Source: Cyanobacterium stanieri PCC 7202
GTDB lineage: Bacteria > Cyanobacteriota > Cyanobacteriia > Cyanobacteriales > Cyanobacteriaceae
DNA length: 64,000 nucleotides
Direction: 5' to 3'
NCBI GenBank assembly: GCA_000317655.1
Contig: CP003940.1
Location: 1,550,001-1,614,000 of the forward strand
Below are positions 58,984 to 64,000 of the stretch, in pieces (position 1 is the first letter of the stretch; every line of letters begins with the position of its first letter). Under the pieces are notes generated by a model. That model was not told the origin of the DNA, made no database searches, and saw nothing but the letters and a program-made list of their open reading frames with translations. The position numbers and the translations under genes were made by a program.

Positions 58984-59541
58984 ATGCTTACTTTACCCCG
59001 CAAAAAATTTGATCTTGAAGAGTATCATCAAATAGTCGCATCAGGAGTGTTAAGGGAAAATTATTCAATCGAGCTAATTAATGGAGAAATTTTTGAAATG
59101 TCACCCGTGGGATTTAGACACGCTGCTTGTGTTAATAAGTTGAATCAATTACTCAATTTGCAACTTGGAAATAAAGTCATTATTAGCGTTCAAAACCCCA
59201 TTAAACTTAATAATAATTCAGAACCACAACCAGATCTGGTGTTACTCAAGCCCCGTGATGATTTCTATGCTACTCAACATCCTACCCCCGCAGATATTTT
59301 TTTATTGATTGAAGTAGCTGATAGTAGTATTGATTATGATCGCACTTTTAAGATACCCATTTATGCAGAAAATAAAATCCAAGAGGTGTGGTTAATAGAC
59401 CTTAATCAAAACCTATTAGAAGTATATCAAAATCCCCAAACAAACTACTATCAAAATATTACTAAACTATCATCTAAGGATTCTTTGACCCTAACTCAAC
59501 CAGAAGCTCTCACCATATCCCTAGATCAAGTTTTATTATAG
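58984..59541 (+). CDS. Uma2 family (DUF820) putative endonuclease
   Basis: 185 residues with the complete fold: FDLEEYHQIVASGVLRENYSIELINGE, QPDLVLLKPRDDF and IFLLIEVADSSIDYDRTFKIP with the Glu-Val motif. It belongs to a different Uma2 subgroup from the 38443 gene, which has YIDGEI and IEVLSNST. ATG start at 58984, 70 bases after the Uma2 remnant. Role unknown. Confidence 0.88.
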   Translation: MLTLPRKKFDLEEYHQIVASGVLRENYSIELINGEIFEMSPVGFRHAACVNKLNQLLNLQLGNKVIISVQNPIKLNNNSEPQPDLVLLKPRDDFYATQHPTPADIFLLIEVADSSIDYDRTFKIPIYAENKIQEVWLIDLNQNLLEVYQNPQTNYYQNITKLSSKDSLTLTQPEALTISLDQVLL

Positions 59542-59590
59542 AAATATATCCTGAGAACCTTAACAAAGCCTTTCACAAATCATTAACTTA

Positions 59591-59664
59591 TGGCTCGGGG
59601 CAGATTTGAACTGCCGACCTTGGGCTTATGAGTCCCCTGCTCTAACCTACTGAGCTACCGAGCC
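59591..59664 (-). tRNA. tRNA with CAU anticodon (probably elongator tRNA-Met)
   Basis: 74 bases on the minus strand. Acceptor GGCTCGG pairs with CCGAGCC plus discriminator A; D-stem GCTC/GAGC; anticodon loop CTCATAA; T-arm GGCAG-TTCAAAT-CTGCC. CCA is not encoded. The anticodon stem has two non-canonical positions (27-43 and 31-39). A lysidine-modified tRNA-Ile (CAU) is the alternative reading. Confidence 0.9.
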
Positions 59665-59847
59665 TTGTTTCATAACGGTTAACTATTATAACTAATTATG
59701 AAAAAGAATTCAAGGAAAGATTAAAAAAATATTTAATCCGTCGCAGTGGAGTTGTTACCACAAAAAGGAACAAATTAACCCCTTACTCCGTCTAAATGTG
59801 TAGGGTATTCCAACCCGAAATTGTATCATATTTTTCTCTACAAAATC

Positions 59848-60669
59848 ATGAAACGTCCTCTTTTTCATATAATTATTTCTATTACGGTTGCCCTAACCAT
59901 TATTTTTAATAACGTCACCGTCAGCCATGCCCTCCCTTGGGGAGAGCTTTTTTTGCGAGGTATTCAAGTAATTCAAATCAGCAATATTTCTGATCAACAA
60001 GAAGTAGAGTATGGGCGACAAATGCGCCAACAATTAATTAATAGTGGCAGGGTAAGAGTTTTTCGTAATAATAATGTTAATAACTATGTTAACGACATCG
60101 GTCAAAGATTAGTCAGAGTGAGCGATCGCCCCAATTTGCCCTATACTTTCACCGTGGTAGACAATGATCAAATCAACGCCTTTGCCACCATGGGAGGCTT
60201 TGTGTATCTCCATACAGGATTACTCCGCACCGCTTCGAATGAGGCGGAATTAGCCAGTGTTATTGGTCATGAAATTGGTCATGTGGTTGCTAAACATTCG
60301 CAAAAACAAATACGTCAACAAGCCGTTACCCAAGGTTTACTAAGTGCTGCAGGATTACGTAATACTCAAATTGTTCAATTAGGTGTGGCTGCTGCGGTCA
60401 ATTTACCCAATAGCCGTCAAGATGAACTAGAAGCCGACACCCTTGGTTTAAGGATGATTACTAGGGCAGGATATGCCCCTAGAGCGATGCCTGACTTTAT
60501 GCAAAAACTAGACCGGGGAGGAAGGGCAAGTATCCTCAGTACCCACCCAGGGGCAAGGGAGAGAGTTGTGGCTCTCAATCGACAAATTCCCGAGAATACT
60601 GGAGATCAAGGTACTGGTTTAGATACCAATGAATATCGTAATAATATTCGCCCCCTTTCTCTGCGTTAA
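59848..60669 (+). CDS. M48 family metalloprotease, exported
   Basis: 273 residues from ATG 59848; an upstream TTG at 59821 is unlikely. A signal peptide (HIIISITVALTIIFNNVTVSHA) leads to a mature peptidase with HEIGHVVAKHS as zinc-binding/catalytic motif and the third ligand in the ELEADTLGLRMI region. The C-terminal STHPGARERV is typical of the BepA/LoiP group, which acts on outer-membrane proteins in the periplasm. It lies between a tRNA and the iron transport genes with no clear link. Confidence 0.92.
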   Translation: MKRPLFHIIISITVALTIIFNNVTVSHALPWGELFLRGIQVIQISNISDQQEVEYGRQMRQQLINSGRVRVFRNNNVNNYVNDIGQRLVRVSDRPNLPYTFTVVDNDQINAFATMGGFVYLHTGLLRTASNEAELASVIGHEIGHVVAKHSQKQIRQQAVTQGLLSAAGLRNTQIVQLGVAAAVNLPNSRQDELEADTLGLRMITRAGYAPRAMPDFMQKLDRGGRASILSTHPGARERVVALNRQIPENTGDQGTGLDTNEYRNNIRPLSLR

Positions 60670-60701
60670 TTCACCTTTCATCTTTTGCCAAAAATCACTA
60701 T

Positions 60702-60720
60702 AATAATGAGAATTATTATC
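60702..60720. promoter_or_regulatory. Fur-like box upstream of the iron permease
   Basis: AATAATGAGAATTATTATC agrees at 16 of 19 positions with the classical Fur consensus GATAATGATAATCATTATC and is itself an 8-4-8 inverted repeat. It ends 11 bases before the permease start, where repressor binding would block transcription or initiation. Iron control is inferred from sequence and gene content. Confidence 0.7.
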
Positions 60721-60731
60721 CATAATTGGTG

Positions 60732-62405
60732 ATGTTAAGAAGGGAAATCAAAGTCGACAATTTTATCTTATTTTCTAAAGTATGGCATCGTTTGCCTACT
60801 TTTTTTTGGTATGTCACCCTGATAGGTGTAGCAGTTTTAATAAGTATTCCCATTTTGACCGTTGCTTTCAGTATTTTTGGGGATAATCGGGAAATCTGGC
60901 AACATTTGGTTAATACGGTTTTATCTAGCTATATCATCAACTCCCTTGTTTTGATGGGCGGTGTTGCCACGGGAGTTTTAGTGATTGGGGTAGGCTGTGC
61001 TTGGTTAGTGACCATGACCGAATTTTGGGGGGTGAGATGGTTAGAATGTCTCTTATTAATGCCCTTGGCTGCCCCTGCTTATTTATTAGCCTATGCCTAT
61101 ACCTATTTGTTAAGTTTTTTCGGACCTATCCAGATTTGGTTGCGAAATATTTTCGGTTGGCAAACCTTTAATGATTATTGGTTTCCTGAACTGCGGGGAA
61201 TGCCGGGGGCGATCGCCATGTTGGTATTAGTGTTATATCCCTATGTTTATTTATTAGCGAGGGTTGCCTTTTTGGAACAGTCTATATGTACTATCGAAGC
61301 CAGTCGCTCCCTAGGCAACAGTCCTTGGCAAAGTTTTTTTAAAGTGGGTTTGCCCCTTGCCCGTCCTGCGATCATGGCAGGGTTAGCTTTGGCACTGATG
61401 GAAGCCCTCAACGATTTTGGTACGGTGCAGTATTTTGGCGTAAATACCTTTACTACGGGGATATATCGTACTTGGATAGGTATGGGAGAAAGACAAGCTG
61501 CCGCCCAATTATCCTTGTTATTAATGGGTTTTATTGTATTTCTAATTTTGCTCGAAAGATGGTCGAGAGCAAAGGCAAAATTTTATCAAGGCAATGCCAA
61601 CGACAAGTTACCCCGTTATCAATTAGGGTTAGGGAGAGGAATTTTAGCGTTTTTATGTTGTGCTTTACCCCTTACCCTCGGCTTTATTGTTCCCACAGTG
61701 TATTTATTTCACCTTACCATCTCCAATATTGATGCCACCCTCAATGATCAATTTTGGACTTTGACTCAAAATAGTTTTATCTTAGCGGTAGTTTCTGCAT
61801 TGATTGCCGTGGCGATCGCCCTTACCATGGCCTATGGAGAAAGACTAATCCCCACCATTCCCATCAAAACCGCCATCAGAATATCGGCCCTTGGCTACGC
61901 CATACCCGGTGCTGTGATTGCCGTGGGTATCCTTATTCCCCTCGGTGCCTTTGACAACATAATGATTGATCGATTTAACATTTCCACAGGATTAATCTTT
62001 AGTGGTACCGTTACTGCCCTTATTTATGGTTATGTAGTACGCTTTTTGGCAGTTTCCTTCCATACCGTAGAATCTAGCTTAGGCAAAATTAAACCCCATC
62101 TCGATGATGCTTCCCGTAGTTTGGGATTAGGTACCGTTCAAACTCTTTTTAAAGTTCATTTACCCCTCATGTGGGGCGGCATTTTTACCGCCATTATGCT
62201 CGTATTTGTGGATGTGATGAAAGAGCTACCCGCTACCCTTGTGATGCGCCCCTTCAACTTCGACACCCTCGCCATCCGAGTTTATCAATACGCCTCCGAT
62301 GAAAGATTAATCGAAGCATCTGCCCCCTCCCTCGCCATCATTTTGGCAGGAATTGTACCAGTAATTATTCTTAGTTATGGCATTGCCACATCTCGCCAAC
62401 GTTAG
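60732..62405 (+). CDS. futB: Fe(III) ABC transporter permease (FutB/FbpB-like)
   Basis: A 557-residue permease with ~12 membrane segments, formed as two homologous halves. Each half has an EAA-type loop contacting the ATPase: ASRSLGNSPWQSFFKVGLPLARPA and ASRSLGLGTVQTLFKVHLPL. This double-permease form is typical of ferric iron ABC systems. I place the start at ATG 60732; in-frame TTG and GTG codons lie just upstream. A Fur-like box precedes it and the binding protein follows at 62641. The cognate ATPase (FutC) is not in the window. Confidence 0.92.
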   Translation: MLRREIKVDNFILFSKVWHRLPTFFWYVTLIGVAVLISIPILTVAFSIFGDNREIWQHLVNTVLSSYIINSLVLMGGVATGVLVIGVGCAWLVTMTEFWGVRWLECLLLMPLAAPAYLLAYAYTYLLSFFGPIQIWLRNIFGWQTFNDYWFPELRGMPGAIAMLVLVLYPYVYLLARVAFLEQSICTIEASRSLGNSPWQSFFKVGLPLARPAIMAGLALALMEALNDFGTVQYFGVNTFTTGIYRTWIGMGERQAAAQLSLLLMGFIVFLILLERWSRAKAKFYQGNANDKLPRYQLGLGRGILAFLCCALPLTLGFIVPTVYLFHLTISNIDATLNDQFWTLTQNSFILAVVSALIAVAIALTMAYGERLIPTIPIKTAIRISALGYAIPGAVIAVGILIPLGAFDNIMIDRFNISTGLIFSGTVTALIYGYVVRFLAVSFHTVESSLGKIKPHLDDASRSLGLGTVQTLFKVHLPLMWGGIFTAIMLVFVDVMKELPATLVMRPFNFDTLAIRVYQYASDERLIEASAPSLAIILAGIVPVIILSYGIATSRQR

Positions 62406-62409
62406 TAAC

Positions 62410-62551
62410 TAACCTTTGTTGGGGATAACGGTTGCGAGTTAGGGAAAGGCAATGGGCAATGGGCAATGGGCAATGGGCAATAGGTAATAGGTAATAATTG
62501 TGAATTGTTTACGGCTTTACAAGATTATAAATTTTATTCCGAACTCAATTT
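62410..62551. repeat. Repeat family A copy with GGGCAAT tandem repeats
   Basis: Left end AACCTTTGTTGGGGATAACG and right end TTATTCCGAACTCAATTT. The core holds about five copies of GGGCAAT followed by AGGTAAT twice (62448-62489). It separates futB from the binding-protein gene. Confidence 0.7.
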
Positions 62552-62640
62552 AATAATTTTATTGAAAATTACTATCAATACAGCTATGATATTAAAGATG
62601 ATTAACAATAAAAATTACTATTTAAATCTAATCCAAAGAC

Positions 62641-63699
62641 ATGACCAACATTAGCAGAAGAAAATTTTTAGGGGTAAGCGCAGGCGCCACAGTAGCCACC
62701 ATATCCCTTCGGGAATTGATCAAGGCAGGGGAAGCCTCCGCCCAAGGGCAACAAATCAATCTTTACTCTTCCCGTCACTACAACACCGATCAAAGACTTT
62801 ATACAGATTTTGAGCGACAAACAGGCATCAGAGTAAACCTCATCGAAGGTAATGGAGATGAATTGTTTGAAAGAATCCAAAGCGAAGGCAGTAATAGCCC
62901 AGCGGATATTTTTATGACCGTCAATGCGGCTAATTTGTGGAGGGCGCAACAGGCGGGATTATTTAGTCCAGTAAATTCATCCACCCTTACTAATCTTATT
63001 CCTAGCTATCTCCGAGATCCTGGTAATAACTGGTTTGCTTTTAGTAAAAGGGCAAGGGTGATTATGTACAACAAGGAAAATGTTAATCCTGATGAGCTTT
63101 CTACCTATCAAGATTTAACCAATCCCAAATGGAGAGGGCGTTTAGTCATGCGTACTTCTAACCATGTGTATAACCAATCTCTCACCGCTGGAATGATTAC
63201 CAATTATGGGGCTGAGGCGGCCGAGGAATGGTGTCGTGGAGTGGTGGCTAATTTCTTACGTCCTCCCCAAGGAAATGATCGCGCTCAAATCGAGGCGGTG
63301 GCTTCTGGGGTTGCCCATGTAACCTGTGCCAATACCTACTATTTAGGACGTTATCAAGAATCTCCTGATCCTAATATTCGAGCGGTGTTAGATCAAGTAG
63401 GAGTATTTTTCCCTGATCAGGATGGACCAGGCACCCATATCAATATCAGTGGTGCAGGGGTTCTCGGAAATGCTCCTAACCGTGCCGGGGCGATCGCCTT
63501 TTTGGAGTATTTACTTAGCGCTCCTGCCCAAAACTATTTTGCCAAAGGTAATACGGAATATCCTGTAGTTGAAGGTGTCGCCATCGATCCCCTTTTACAG
63601 TCCTTTGGTACATTTAAAGAAGATGCTAGTGGAGTGTTTCAACATGGACCAAATTCTGCTGCTGCCATTAGAATGATGGACAGAGCAGGTTGGGCGTAA
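62641..63699 (+). CDS. futA: Fe(III) ABC transporter substrate-binding protein (FutA-like)
   Basis: 352 residues. A twin-arginine signal (SRRKFLGVSAGATVATISL, RR at 6-7) predicts export folded to the periplasm. The mature protein has INLYSSRHYNTDQRLYTDFE at its start and the double-Tyr iron-site region CANTYYLGRYQ. This is the FutA group of class II ferric-binding proteins. It lies 235 bases after futB on the same strand, separated by a family A repeat, so it may have its own promoter. Confidence 0.95.
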   Translation: MTNISRRKFLGVSAGATVATISLRELIKAGEASAQGQQINLYSSRHYNTDQRLYTDFERQTGIRVNLIEGNGDELFERIQSEGSNSPADIFMTVNAANLWRAQQAGLFSPVNSSTLTNLIPSYLRDPGNNWFAFSKRARVIMYNKENVNPDELSTYQDLTNPKWRGRLVMRTSNHVYNQSLTAGMITNYGAEAAEEWCRGVVANFLRPPQGNDRAQIEAVASGVAHVTCANTYYLGRYQESPDPNIRAVLDQVGVFFPDQDGPGTHINISGAGVLGNAPNRAGAIAFLEYLLSAPAQNYFAKGNTEYPVVEGVAIDPLLQSFGTFKEDASGVFQHGPNSAAAIRMMDRAGWA

Positions 63700-63739
63700 T
63701 TTTTATATATGCTAGAGACTGGGGGGAAAACTTTGATTT

Positions 63740-64000
63740 TTACCACCAGTCATTGCTCTTGTTATTAATACTCTCTCCCCACTCGTCATCATCAAAATAA
63801 ACGGCATTACTTTCCTCTTGATAGTCTTCCTCCTCAAAATTTTCCTCGAGGGTATCCTTTATCGGTTCAATGACTCGGGCGATCGCATCTTGGACAAAAG
63901 CCTTGATAAACTCATCCTTACGACTCAATTTAAATTGTCGTTGCACTACTTCTGTGATACCACCATCTCCCCAATCTTGATCATGGCTAAAATACTCCAC
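63740..64000 (-). CDS. Acidic C-terminal part of a hypothetical protein (5' end outside window)
   Basis: 87 codons including the stop are visible and the frame is open to the window edge, so the N-terminus is unknown. Residues QRQFKLSRKDEFIKAFVQDAIARVIEPIKDTLEEN look helical. The tail is strongly acidic (FEEEDYQEE, FDDDEWGE) and ends in two Trp. No family is recognised. It converges on futA with 40 bases between stops. Confidence 0.6.
   Translation of the reverse strand: MEYFSHDQDWGDGGITEVVQRQFKLSRKDEFIKAFVQDAIARVIEPIKDTLEENFEEEDYQEESNAVYFDDDEWGESINNKSNDWW

Noticed and set aside
62565-62590. Possible second Fur-like box (ATTGA...TCAAT) before futA
   Set aside because: Only a 5-9-5 inverted repeat with few matches to the Fur consensus; AT-rich background explains it.
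1-64000. Prophage, secondary-metabolite or defence island
   Set aside because: Gene content is housekeeping and transport throughout; only one TA pair, one IS element and Uma2 genes are accessory, and they are scattered.

Overview
The window is chromosomal DNA from a low-GC, probably unicellular cyanobacterium, most like the Cyanobacterium/Geminocystis group; that placement is inferred from overall character and was not searched. Evidence for a cyanobacterium: many copies of the HIP1 octamer GCGATCGC, a PanC-Cmk fusion, a long RibBA with a C-terminal extension, a tandem-BMC carboxysome shell protein (CcmO), an SLH-domain porin, Fut-type iron transport genes and several Uma2 proteins. No phage, plasmid, CRISPR array or biosynthetic island was seen.

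Layout. 1-6.5 kb: 3' end of a CruA/CruP-like flavoprotein, rpe, then folE and a His-rich COG0523 GTPase behind a Zur-like operator, a subtilase and clpP. 6.5-15.9 kb: a long leftward run (panC-cmk, ribBA, AI-2E permease, terC, truB, pentapeptide protein, methyltransferase, lgt). 16-17.8 kb: ccmO and a fructosamine-kinase-like gene. 17.8-20.1 kb: a secreted-protein gene cut in two by a 1,585-bp IS200/IS605-type element carrying tnpB and a small divergent ribbon-helix-helix ORF. 20.5-27.8 kb: ureG, leuS, 5-formyl-THF cyclo-ligase, a phosphoesterase, trmB, argH. 28-35 kb: porin, GHL10 glycosidase-like protein, a saccharopine-dehydrogenase-like protein and an ABC ATPase. 35.2-36.1 kb: a TPR-like gene split by an in-frame TAG. 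36.3-48.6 kb: M3 peptidase, Uma2, speA, argD, a TrkA-type protein, trpS, metF (frameshifted near its 3' end), an ABC1 kinase, nadC. 48.6-59.5 kb: a very large CBS/GAF/PAS hybrid kinase, an FeS-type photolyase, mtnA, a BrnT/BrnA toxin-antitoxin pair, mnmG, two Uma2 loci (one a remnant). 59.5-64 kb: a CAU tRNA, an M48 peptidase, iron ABC transporter genes behind a Fur-like box, and an incomplete acidic protein.

How the genes work together. Most are housekeeping: translation (leuS, trpS, truB, trmB, mnmG, tRNA), folate/riboflavin/pantothenate/NAD supply (folE, 5-FCL, metF, ribBA, panC, nadC) and arginine/polyamine flow (argD, argH, speA). Two metal-response modules stand out: folE plus a zinc-chaperone-type GTPase with a Zur-like site, and the Fe(III) permease/binding protein with a Fur-like site.

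The most distinctive non-coding signal is a set of dispersed short intergenic repeats. At least two families have terminal inverted repeats and look like miniature mobile elements. They abut stop codons, start codons and one gene remnant. I found no clearly new multi-gene defence or metabolic system. The items most worth checking are the Zur-like folE/COG0523 unit, the reconstructable IS605 insertion, the two broken genes and the repeat families.
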